A stretch of 6,927 bases of DNA from Candidatus Neomicrothrix sp. UBA2110 (GTDB lineage: Bacteria > Actinomycetota > Acidimicrobiia > Acidimicrobiales > Poriferisodalaceae): positions 24,202 through 31,128 of the forward strand of contig DCYM01000024.1 in assembly GCA_002331465.1 (NCBI GenBank). The letters run 5' to 3'. The stretch's first letter is position 1; every line of letters begins with the position of its first letter. The notes under the pieces were generated by a model that searched no databases, was not told the DNA's origin, and saw nothing but the letters and a program-made list of their open reading frames with translations. Positions 1-5,047 of the stretch are shown here, piece by piece. A program made the translations under genes and the position numbers.

Positions 1-138
1 GGAAAAGGAGACGTTGCTGCTCGAGGGTCAGCGGGCGATCTTTTGTTATTGGTATGGAACCGCGTACACCACTCGACTCTCGAAACCTTTGGTAATACGG
101 ACTTGCTGGAAGACCACCAACGCCTCTTGCGAGTTTGA
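1..138 (+). CDS. C-terminal end of a mycothiol-dependent maleylpyruvate isomerase-like protein (5' truncated)
   Basis: Frame 1 is open from the window edge to TGA at 136-138, giving the last 45 residues of a protein whose start lies outside the window. The fragment begins GKGDVAARGSAGDLLLLVWN and continues with a stretch containing LETFGNTDLLEDHQ. This matches my memory of the C-terminal domain of the MDMPI / DinB-like family: an ARG-x-A-x-DLLL-x-W helix, then a short loop with G-(N/D)-x-x-LL. Family members use mycothiol or are of unknown function, and they are largely actinobacterial. The N-terminal metal-binding four-helix domain is not visible, so catalytic competence cannot be judged. 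The cupin gene starts 40 bases downstream on the same strand and may be co-transcribed. The assignment rests on a short stretch, but it is more specific than chance reading-through would give. Confidence 0.7.
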   Translation, partial: GKGDVAARGSAGDLLLLVWNRVHHSTLETFGNTDLLEDHQRLLRV

Positions 139-166
139 AAGTTAATGGTGTGATCAACTAGAGCAC

Positions 167-174
167 AGGAGGGG
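167..174 (+). promoter_or_regulatory. Shine-Dalgarno of the cupin gene
   Basis: The near-perfect purine box AGGAGGGG ends four bases before the ATG at 179 and fixes that start over the later in-frame ATG at residue 6. Confidence 0.8.
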
Positions 175-178
175 AATA

Positions 179-574
179 ATGAAATCGACAGCAATGACGG
201 AATTGTTGTGCCAGCAACTCGCCGACGGCGAATTTGGCAAAACCGGACGCCGATCATTTTTCGAGTACCGAGAGACCGGTCTGGGTCAACTTACCGACGG
301 CGAATACCGCGCTCAGGTAATGCGAGCTACTGACGTTATGGAGGCAACAGGCTGGCACTATCACGAATGTGACCTGCAATTCGTATATGTCCTGAACGGT
401 TGGGTAGACCTCGAGTTTGAAGGTGGCCGCTCTGAACGCGTGTCCGCCGGAGCAGCACTATCCATCCCATCTGGGATGATCCACAACGAGATTGCATGCT
501 CGCAAGACTTCGAGGCATTAGAGGTTGTGGCGCCAGCCGAAATGGTGACAGTGCCTTGCGGACCACCCAAGTGA
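179..574 (+). CDS. Single-domain cupin protein
   Basis: This 131-residue protein is one small beta-barrel cupin, probably a cytoplasmic metal-binding protein, with no signal peptide or membrane segment. Cupin motif 1 is visible at about residues 58-74 as GWHYHECDLQFVYVLNG, with His60 and His62 as likely metal ligands. Motif 2 is at 91-103, GAALSIPSGMIHN, with Pro97, Gly99 and the third His102. The usual metal-ligand Glu of motif 1 is replaced by Gln67. I recall this in a subgroup of stand-alone cupins that also carry the LE(V/I)V-x-PA ending, seen here at 114-120. Substrate and reaction are unknown; members occur beside catabolic enzymes and may be dioxygenase-, isomerase- or sensor-like. The gene follows the MDMPI-like gene by 40 bases and converges with the aminotransferase, stop to stop, across seven bases. 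The fold is firm, the function is not. Confidence 0.88.
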   Translation: MKSTAMTELLCQQLADGEFGKTGRRSFFEYRETGLGQLTDGEYRAQVMRATDVMEATGWHYHECDLQFVYVLNGWVDLEFEGGRSERVSAGAALSIPSGMIHNEIACSQDFEALEVVAPAEMVTVPCGPPK

Positions 575-581
575 AAGTGGT

Positions 582-1850
582 TTAAGTCAGATTCGCAGCA
601 GTTACATCAATAGCTTTACGCGCAATAGTTACCATCTGATCAATGTGATCTTCATCAACAACAAACGGTGGCCCGAACATGATTGCATCGTCAAAGACCC
701 CTGAACCCGAGGGATAAACCCACACTCCGTCTTCAAGAGCTGCGCTTGTTACATTGTCAGCGAATGCCGCCGAACGAGGAAACGGTTCGCCGGTATCACG
801 GTCGGCTACTAGTCCCAGTCCCTGCAACAACCCGCGCCCCCTGATGTCCTCTACATTGGGATGATCCCGGAATTCTTCGTCCAGTCGATTTCTCAACACG
901 GCTCCCATTTGCGCCGCCCGCTCTACCAGGTTCTCGTCGCGGAGGATCTCTAAGACCTTCATCGCCACAGCGCAACTCAGATCGTGACCAGCGAAGGTGT
1001 AGAACATCAACGCGAGGTCAGTTGCGCCGATCGGTTCGACTACATCAGCGCGGGTATACACGCCGCCAATCGGTACGTACCCCCCTCCGAGGCCCTTACC
1101 TGCCGCAATGATGTCAGGAGTGAAGTCGAGTGCACGGTGCCCCATGACACTGCCGAGTCGACCAAAGCCCGTCATCACCTCATCAGCAATGAGGAGAATG
1201 CCGTGACGGGCACAAATCTCGGAGATTTGTGACCAGTAACCATCGGGCGGAACGTAGGCCCCTGCTGCTGCTCCAATAACCGGTTCCCCTATAAAAGCGC
1301 TAATAGTGTGAGGGCCTTCAATCTCAATCACCTTTTCGAGTTGTTCTGGGTCATAGTGACTTGTTTTTGGCATGACAGGCAGAGCTGATTCCAGGCCTTT
1401 TCGACGCCGGTCATGTGAACCGACAGCTAACGCCCCAATAGTTGCCCCGTGGTATGACACGTCGCGCCCGATTACTTTGTGACGTTCTGGACGACCGCAC
1501 GCGACGTGATGTAACTGTGCCACCCGTATTGCTGCGTCAACCGACTCTGATCCGCCACTGACGAAGACACAACGCCAAGATGGGTCCGGGAGCCAGTTGT
1601 CAGCAACCTCATTGACCAGGGCTACCCGCGATTCAGTGGCAAATATTGGAACGACATAATCCAACCGCCTCAACGCGTGGGCGGCGACCTCGGCAATTTC
1701 GGGCCGTCCGTGACCGATGTTGGTAACGATCGCTCCGCCTCCCGCATCAAGTATTCGACGCCCACCAGCTGCCTCAAGCCACACGCCCTCACTACTGGTG
1801 ATCAACATTGGTTGGGTGCCGGGGATAAAAGGAAAGCGTGATGTATCCAT
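582..1850 (-). CDS. Class III pyridoxal-phosphate aminotransferase
   Basis: This cytoplasmic fold-type I transaminase (omega-amino acid / ornithine / adenosylmethionine-aminooxononanoate superfamily) has 422 residues from ATG 1850, the usual family length. Counted from that start, one sees the cofactor-phosphate loop VSGGSES (97-103), the ring-stacking SYHG (132-135), the GEPV element (188-191), LLIADEV with Asp223 for the pyridine nitrogen, and Lys252 in AAGKGLGGGY as the Schiff-base lysine. It also has TFAGHDLSC with Thr286, the phosphate contact from the partner subunit, and the late DIRGRGLLQGLGL motif. All key residues are present, so it should be active. The amino donor cannot be read from sequence: taurine, beta-alanine, 4-aminobutyrate or another omega-amine are all possible. 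A TTG at 1856 two codons upstream is an alternative start, with a weak GGGATAGG eight bases before it; a TAG at 1866-1868 bars any longer protein. The start region overlaps the divergent small membrane gene. Confidence 0.93.
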   Translation of the reverse strand: MDTSRFPFIPGTQPMLITSSEGVWLEAAGGRRILDAGGGAIVTNIGHGRPEIAEVAAHALRRLDYVVPIFATESRVALVNEVADNWLPDPSWRCVFVSGGSESVDAAIRVAQLHHVACGRPERHKVIGRDVSYHGATIGALAVGSHDRRRKGLESALPVMPKTSHYDPEQLEKVIEIEGPHTISAFIGEPVIGAAAGAYVPPDGYWSQISEICARHGILLIADEVMTGFGRLGSVMGHRALDFTPDIIAAGKGLGGGYVPIGGVYTRADVVEPIGATDLALMFYTFAGHDLSCAVAMKVLEILRDENLVERAAQMGAVLRNRLDEEFRDHPNVEDIRGRGLLQGLGLVADRDTGEPFPRSAAFADNVTSAALEDGVWVYPSGSGVFDDAIMFGPPFVVDEDHIDQMVTIARKAIDVTAANLT

Positions 1851-2062
1851 GCGCAAAGAGTACGCCTATCCCTGAGTTCATGGAGGGGTCGTGGTTCACT
1901 AAAAGTGTGCGTTATCTGACACGACCTCTAGTTGCTGTGCTGGTGGCCCTGTTCATTCTGGCTAATGGAGGTGGTTGGCCTGAACTAGCTATCGGAGCGG
2001 CAATTTTCGTTTTCATTGATCTGGCCTCTCGCCAAGTTCTCAAACGTCGAAAGAGGTCGTAA
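1841..2062 (+). CDS. Small two-helix membrane protein, unknown function
   Basis: I do not recognise a family. From ATG 1841 the product has 73 residues: a polar N-terminus, a hydrophobic stretch at about 30-41 (LVAVLVALFILA), a short turn NGGGWPE, a second hydrophobic stretch at about 47-62 (ELAIGAAIFVFIDLA), and a strongly basic tail KRRKRS. This predicts a hairpin in the inner membrane with both ends in the cytoplasm. Start choice is uncertain. ATG 1841 (or GTG 1838) is preceded by AAAGGA about seven bases upstream but overlaps the divergent aminotransferase start. ATG 1880 would give 60 residues and avoid the overlap, but has no ribosome site. The next gene starts 25 bases downstream and is also membrane-anchored, so the two are probably one transcript. 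Confidence 0.6.
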   Translation: MYPCAKSTPIPEFMEGSWFTKSVRYLTRPLVAVLVALFILANGGGWPELAIGAAIFVFIDLASRQVLKRRKRS

Positions 2063-2074
2063 TCGTGGGAAAAG

Positions 2075-2081
2075 TTAGGGG
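2075..2081 (+). promoter_or_regulatory. Shine-Dalgarno deciding a TTG start
   Basis: TTAGGGG lies six bases before TTG 2088. There is no ATG or GTG in frame nearby, so this site supports initiation at TTG. Confidence 0.6.
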
Positions 2082-2087
2082 CATCAA

Positions 2088-2612
2088 TTGACACTCGACG
2101 AGATCGCAAACTGGGCTCAAATTGTGGAAGCCGTAATTCTGTCTCTCTCGATCGTGTTTATCGGTGCTGAAGCTCGCCAGACTCTGCAGCACAGTCGTAC
2201 GCAATTTGGCCATGGCCTTACTGATCGTTTGTATGACAGATATTTTGCGATTTCTCGAGACCCAAGCTTCAGCCAGTTTTTGATCAAGGACTGGTCAGGT
2301 GACGACCTTCAGGGCGAAGAGTACTTCCGCGCTCTAAATCTTCTCGGCGCGGACCTAATTGACCTTTTCGACACGTATGACGCTTGGAAAGAAGGCCTAG
2401 TCGGAAGGGTTCATTTGGAAATGCGGATGCAACTCGTCAAGTTGGGCGCCTTTTTGTCCCCGGTTGGACGAGCTACATGGGATCACTGGCGAACTACACG
2501 TGATCAGGAATTTCGTGATTGGTTTGAAACTGAGGTGTATGGCGGGCCACTAGGCAATGAGACTTCAGAGGACGAAGACCTCAACCTGGTCCACGATTCC
2601 GAGAACGATTGA
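2088..2612 (+). CDS. Single-pass membrane-anchored helical protein, unknown function
   Basis: This 174-residue protein starts at TTG 2088. Residues 9-27 (WAQIVEAVILSLSIVFIGA) form one membrane helix directly after a short acidic N-terminus. The rest is mainly amphipathic helix, rich in aromatic and charged residues (for example DRLYDRYFAISRDPSFSQFL at 46-65 and WDHWRTTRDQEFRDWFETEV at 131-150), and ends in an acidic disordered tail (158-174). The layout matches a widespread, uncharacterised group of bacterial proteins that begin W-x-Q-(I/V)-V-x-x-x-I-L-x-(S/L)-S-(I/L)-(I/V)-(F/Y)-(I/V)-G and carry an R-Q-T-like stretch after the helix. No catalytic residues are apparent. It lies 25 bases after the two-helix membrane gene, probably in one operon, and converges with the acyl-CoA ligase across a 22-base gap. 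The gene is well supported; the role is unknown. Confidence 0.8.
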   Translation: MTLDEIANWAQIVEAVILSLSIVFIGAEARQTLQHSRTQFGHGLTDRLYDRYFAISRDPSFSQFLIKDWSGDDLQGEEYFRALNLLGADLIDLFDTYDAWKEGLVGRVHLEMRMQLVKLGAFLSPVGRATWDHWRTTRDQEFRDWFETEVYGGPLGNETSEDEDLNLVHDSEND

Positions 2613-2634
2613 ATCGTAAAGAATTATCTAGGAT

Positions 2635-4224
2635 CTAACCTGGCAGATTCTGCAACAAATTCGAGATTGCAATGCGATCTATCTTCCCGATTGGGTTGCG
2701 GGGAAGCTCATCGACCACCTCGACCCGCTCGGGCCAGGTATACCGAGCCGTGTCTAGCTCACTAAAAAATCTCACCAACTCGTCTAGATCGAATGAGGCT
2801 TCTGCGTGAAGAGACACGTACGCGCAGGCCCTTTCACCTAAGCGAGGATCAGGATACGGAACGATTGCCACCTCCCTCACGGCCGGGTGTTCGTGCAACA
2901 TATGCTCAATTTCTTCGGCGTAAATATTCAGTCCGCCCCGAATAATTGTGTGTTTTGATCGTCCCACCGGATTCAAGTAGCCGTCTTTATCCATGAAGGC
3001 TAAATCGCCGCTCGCGAACCATCCGTCTGCATCAATGGCCTGGTTCGTAGCTTCATCATTTTTCAGATAGCCGGCACAATTCATCGGCCCTCTGATATGT
3101 ACTTCGCCTGTCTCTCCCAGTGGGAGTGGTAGGCCCGACTGGTCTCGAATCTCAATTTCAGTAGCAGGTGCCAACCGTCCTGAGGAGTACACCTTTTCGG
3201 GGGGATCCGCGATTCTGAGAAAAGTGCACCAACCGGTCTCGCTGAGACCGTACCCAGTGGCGGCGAGCGTATTTGGCCATTGTTCGTGAAACCGATTTAT
3301 CAGTTCCGCCGTTACAGGAGCCCCTGAAGCCAGAACAACTCTGAGTGAGGTCGCGTCCCAATCTTCCTGGCTATGTAAATGAAGTAGGTCTGACACGATC
3401 GTCGGTATGCCCATAAAGGTCGTAACTTTTTGGTTTTCGATGGTCTTGGCAATCTCGCGCGTATTTCGAGCTTCGCCCATCACCAGGCGAGAACCTGACA
3501 CCAGCGAAGTCATTAAGCCGACCATCAACGCACCTCGATGTGTCATGGGAGCGGCTGCAAGCATCACATCGTTCTTCCCAAACGTAAGACCCTGGCAGAG
3601 GGCTTTTGCTTCAAAGATCTGAGTTGCTTGTATGTGGATGTAAATCTTGGGCTTACCCGTTGTGCCTGAGGTGGTGCCAAGAAGTGCAGTACGCAGAGGA
3701 TCTTGCGCAATATTGTTCGCGGGCCCATCAAGGTCATAAAAATTGGTCCACCCTGGTCTCGTAGTCCCCACGATGACCTTGAGTGGGGAACAACTCAACC
3801 TGTCGGTGACTTCATCTAGAAGATTTGCGTGATCGAATTCCATGGAAGAATTCGAACAAATAACCGCCTTAGGGTCCACGGCTGCAATCAACGATTCGCA
3901 CTCCGCTGCGCGGTACATAGGATTCAACGGTTGGTAAACAGCACCGATGTCCCAAATAGCAAGTACCGATATCGCGAGCTCGACGCAGTTGTGTAGCTGA
4001 ACTGACACCCGGTCCCCGACACCAACCCCCAAGCTAGAAAGACCCCCTGCGACTCGCTCCACCTCGGACAAGTAATTGGACCAACTGATTGACACCTCTC
4101 CCTGACCTAATGCTGTGTCATTCGGTCTTGAGGTCGCGTGGACACGAAGAAATTGACCAAATGTTTCGCCTGTCCAATGACCTTCCCTCACGTTCTTGTC
4201 AATCCATGAGGTCGCGTATTCCAC
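2635..4224 (-). CDS. AMP-forming acyl-CoA synthetase / CoA ligase
   Basis: This 529-residue member of the ANL (acyl-CoA synthetase / NRPS adenylation / luciferase) superfamily activates a carboxylic acid with ATP to an acyl-adenylate and transfers it to CoA in the cytoplasm. Visible core motifs are the phosphate loop TTSGTTGKPK (184-193), GYGLSETG (324-331), GEVHIRGPMNCAGYL (373-387), GWFASGDLAFMDKDGYL with ribose-binding Asp407, GRSKHTIIRGGLNIYAEEIE (421-440, hinge Arg422), and PRNPIGKIDR near the end with catalytic Lys514. All canonical catalytic residues are present and the length is typical. It resembles the cyclohexanecarboxylate / benzoate / medium-chain ligase group, but the acid cannot be named. 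The GTG start is fixed by a strong GGAAGGGGG five bases upstream. It lies alone on its strand, facing the long regulatory gap that it shares with the divergent oxidoreductase gene. Confidence 0.93.
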   Translation of the reverse strand: MEYATSWIDKNVREGHWTGETFGQFLRVHATSRPNDTALGQGEVSISWSNYLSEVERVAGGLSSLGVGVGDRVSVQLHNCVELAISVLAIWDIGAVYQPLNPMYRAAECESLIAAVDPKAVICSNSSMEFDHANLLDEVTDRLSCSPLKVIVGTTRPGWTNFYDLDGPANNIAQDPLRTALLGTTSGTTGKPKIYIHIQATQIFEAKALCQGLTFGKNDVMLAAAPMTHRGALMVGLMTSLVSGSRLVMGEARNTREIAKTIENQKVTTFMGIPTIVSDLLHLHSQEDWDATSLRVVLASGAPVTAELINRFHEQWPNTLAATGYGLSETGWCTFLRIADPPEKVYSSGRLAPATEIEIRDQSGLPLPLGETGEVHIRGPMNCAGYLKNDEATNQAIDADGWFASGDLAFMDKDGYLNPVGRSKHTIIRGGLNIYAEEIEHMLHEHPAVREVAIVPYPDPRLGERACAYVSLHAEASFDLDELVRFFSELDTARYTWPERVEVVDELPRNPIGKIDRIAISNLLQNLPG

Positions 4225-4229
4225 TATTT

Positions 4230-4238
4230 CCCCCTTCC
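4230..4238 (-). promoter_or_regulatory. Shine-Dalgarno deciding the GTG start of the acyl-CoA ligase
   Basis: Read on the minus strand, GGAAGGGGG ends five bases before GTG 4224, strongly supporting that codon as the start although it is not ATG. Confidence 0.75.
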
Positions 4239-4339
4239 GATATCAGCGCCGTTGCGACCATAGTCTTGTCGGATAGGAGTGGTCGTGTAAGCAGGAAGTT
4301 TTGAACGCACCACTATTTAGCTCAGCGTGCACGGGGTAA

Positions 4340-4356
4340 TGGTGGGTGTCACACCA
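4340..4356. promoter_or_regulatory. Dyad-symmetric candidate operator
   Basis: GGTGT-C-ACACC (4345-4355) is a perfect five-base palindrome about a single central base, inside the larger imperfect TGGTGGGTGTCACACCA. It lies 115-130 bases upstream of the ligase start, a reasonable place for a dimeric regulator. It could also fold as a small hairpin. No regulator gene is in the window to pair it with. Confidence 0.3.
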
Positions 4357-4415
4357 GTTTTGATGATTTGGACATCGGGGTTGGCCACACCGCCATTAGG
4401 TGACGAGCAGGGTCC

Positions 4416-4466
4416 GTTTGTTCAGATGTAGAAAAGAACATCCTGATTGCCGTTCACCGAACAAAC
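4416..4466. repeat. Inverted repeat GTTTGTTC ... GAACAAAC with a nested hairpin
   Basis: GTTTGTTC at 4416-4423 and GAACAAAC at 4459-4466 are perfect eight-base complements. Between them lies a second dyad, GATGT (4425-4429) and ACATC (4438-4442), separated by an A-rich eight-base spacer. The same GAACAAA core recurs at 4892 and 5014. Paired operator sites or an RNA fold are both possible. Confidence 0.45.
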
Positions 4467-4562
4467 CATGGGTTCCAAGATGTGAATCTTTAAGAGAGGT
4501 GCTCCTTGGTGGGGGGATAGGACCCCAAGGGTCGGACCGAATCGGGGGACTAGGTTGGTGCC

Positions 4563-4682
4563 GTGGCGCGATCGAGTGAACATAACTCTTGGAATTGGAG
4601 CAGGGCTGGTCGGCTGTGGGGATGGTGGCTGGGCGCCTTCGTCCTCATGATGTTTGTGGGTAGAGCCTGTGGTGGTGTCTGA
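4563..4682 (+). CDS. Possible 39-residue tryptophan-rich membrane peptide
   Basis: A short frame runs from GTG 4563 to TGA 4680-4682; a TAG at 4551-4553 bars a longer form. The product begins VARSSEHNSWNWSRAGRLWG, then continues WWLGAFVLMMFVG and ends RACGGV. It looks more protein-like than random translation: a polar, basic N-terminus, five tryptophans clustered at the membrane interface, and one hydrophobic segment at about residues 18-33, giving a single-pass topology. An AGG at 4552-4554 lies about eight bases before the GTG, a weak ribosome site. A hairpin coincides with the stop. It could be a small membrane protein, a leader peptide, or a remnant of a lost gene. I know no family for it. 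Confidence 0.3.
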   Translation: MARSSEHNSWNWSRAGRLWGWWLGAFVLMMFVGRACGGV

Positions 4683-4689
4683 TCCACCA
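4670..4689 (+). terminator. Hairpin at the stop of the small Trp-rich frame
   Basis: TGGTGG (4670-4675) pairs with CCACCA (4684-4689) across an eight-base loop that contains the TGA. No T-run follows on the plus strand, so it is not a classical intrinsic terminator; it may act as an mRNA end-stabiliser or have no role. Confidence 0.25.
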
Positions 4690-4975
4690 AAACGGAAAAA
4701 CCCAGGAAACCTTCCTTACACCGAGTTATTGCGCAGCAGAAAAACCAGCGTCGAAGCCCAATCCAGGGAAGGCTTAATTCCTTGTGACCCGATCGTGAGT
4801 GGAACGATGGTCGGCGCTCATTCCGACCTTTCGCTGAACTCCGTTAGCACTTCAAATTTCGAAATAATTTTGCTGATGCCAGTCACTTGACGAACAAAAC
4901 TTCGATTTCAGCCCGGGTGATCATCGATGCTCGACTTGCGCAAATAGACCACAGCCCTAGGTTTCTTGTTACTGT

Positions 4976-4981
4976 TTGACA
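4976..4981 (+). promoter_or_regulatory. Candidate -35 box for the oxidoreductase gene
   Basis: TTGACA matches the sigma-70 -35 consensus exactly, 66 bases before the ATG. The -10 is poor: the best nearby candidate, TTGATT at 5002-5007, has an over-long spacer of about 20 bases. The promoter assignment is therefore tentative. Confidence 0.3.
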
Positions 4982-4998
4982 CTTCCACACCCTCTCAA

Positions 4999-5018
4999 GC
5001 GTTGATTTCACGCGTTTT
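4999..5018 (+). terminator. Weak hairpin with T-run in the oxidoreductase leader
   Basis: GCGT (4999-5002) pairs with ACGC (5010-5013) over a seven-base loop and is followed by G-TTTT-G-T. The shape is that of a small intrinsic terminator just upstream of a gene, so it could attenuate transcription or close off the preceding short frame. The stem is only four base pairs, so chance is quite possible. Confidence 0.2.
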
Positions 5019-5035
5019 GTTCAGGGTTGCTACTT

Positions 5036-5040
5036 AGGAG
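5036..5040 (+). promoter_or_regulatory. Shine-Dalgarno deciding the ATG start of the oxidoreductase
   Basis: AGGAG lies seven bases before ATG 5048. It sits downstream of the in-frame TTG at 5027, so the shorter protein starting MRAVLC is the right one; this is also the usual N-terminus of the family. Confidence 0.8.
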
Positions 5041-5047
5041 CCGGCAA

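Larger units (their letters stand above)
4892..5022. repeat. Inverted repeat GAACAAAAC ... GTTTTGTTC
   Basis: GAACAAAAC at 4892-4900 and GTTTTGTTC at 5014-5022 are perfect nine-base complements 113 bases apart. The right copy ends 25 bases before the oxidoreductase ATG, overlapping the 5' leader. With the pair at 4416-4466 this makes four copies of one core in the gap, which suggests sites for one regulator. One further GAACAAA occurs within the ligase gene at 3854-3860, so the core is not unique to the gap. Confidence 0.4.
4225..5047. other. Long intergenic region between divergent ligase and oxidoreductase genes
   Basis: About 820 bases without a convincing long gene separate two divergently transcribed enzymes; gaps elsewhere in the window are under 130 bases. 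It should hold both promoters. I can point to a dyad at 4340-4356, GAACAAA-type inverted repeats at 4416-4466 and 4892-5022, a 39-codon membrane-type reading frame at 4563-4682 with a hairpin at its stop, a GGGAA/TTCC hairpin around 4764-4784, and a TTGACA box at 4976-4981. A 78-codon frame at 4654-4890 shows no domain-like pattern. No tRNA or standard structured RNA (RNase P, tmRNA, SRP, common riboswitch cores) was recognised. It could also be the decayed remains of a lost gene. Confidence 0.7.

Noticed and set aside
984..1232. 82-codon plus-strand frame inside the aminotransferase gene
   Set aside because: It is fully antisense to a conserved coding region that includes the PLP lysine, so it is a shadow frame.
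4467..4490. GGTTCCAAG resembling a tRNA T-loop
   Set aside because: No acceptor, D or anticodon stems can be drawn around it, and the T-loop consensus is not met.
4505..4531. CTTGG...CCCCAAG imperfect hairpin as a terminator or riboswitch
   Set aside because: The stem needs a bulge, there is no T-run, and no known riboswitch core is recognisable around it.
4400..4579. 59-codon GTG frame rich in Arg, Cys and Gly
   Set aside because: Composition looks like random translation of G-rich DNA; there is no ribosome site and it overlaps the inverted repeats.
4654..4890. 78-codon plus-strand frame in the intergenic gap
   Set aside because: The translation has no domain-like pattern, starts at a GTG without a ribosome site, and overlaps the better-looking 39-codon frame and the hairpin.
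4912..4928. Adjacent small palindromes CCCGGG, TGATCA and ATCGAT
   Set aside because: Six-base palindromes are expected by chance in a region of this length, and they are not repeated elsewhere in the gap.
5027..5047. TTG at 5027 as the start of the oxidoreductase
   Set aside because: It would add seven residues reading through the AGGAG ribosome site; ATG 5048 has that site at ideal spacing and gives the family's normal N-terminus.
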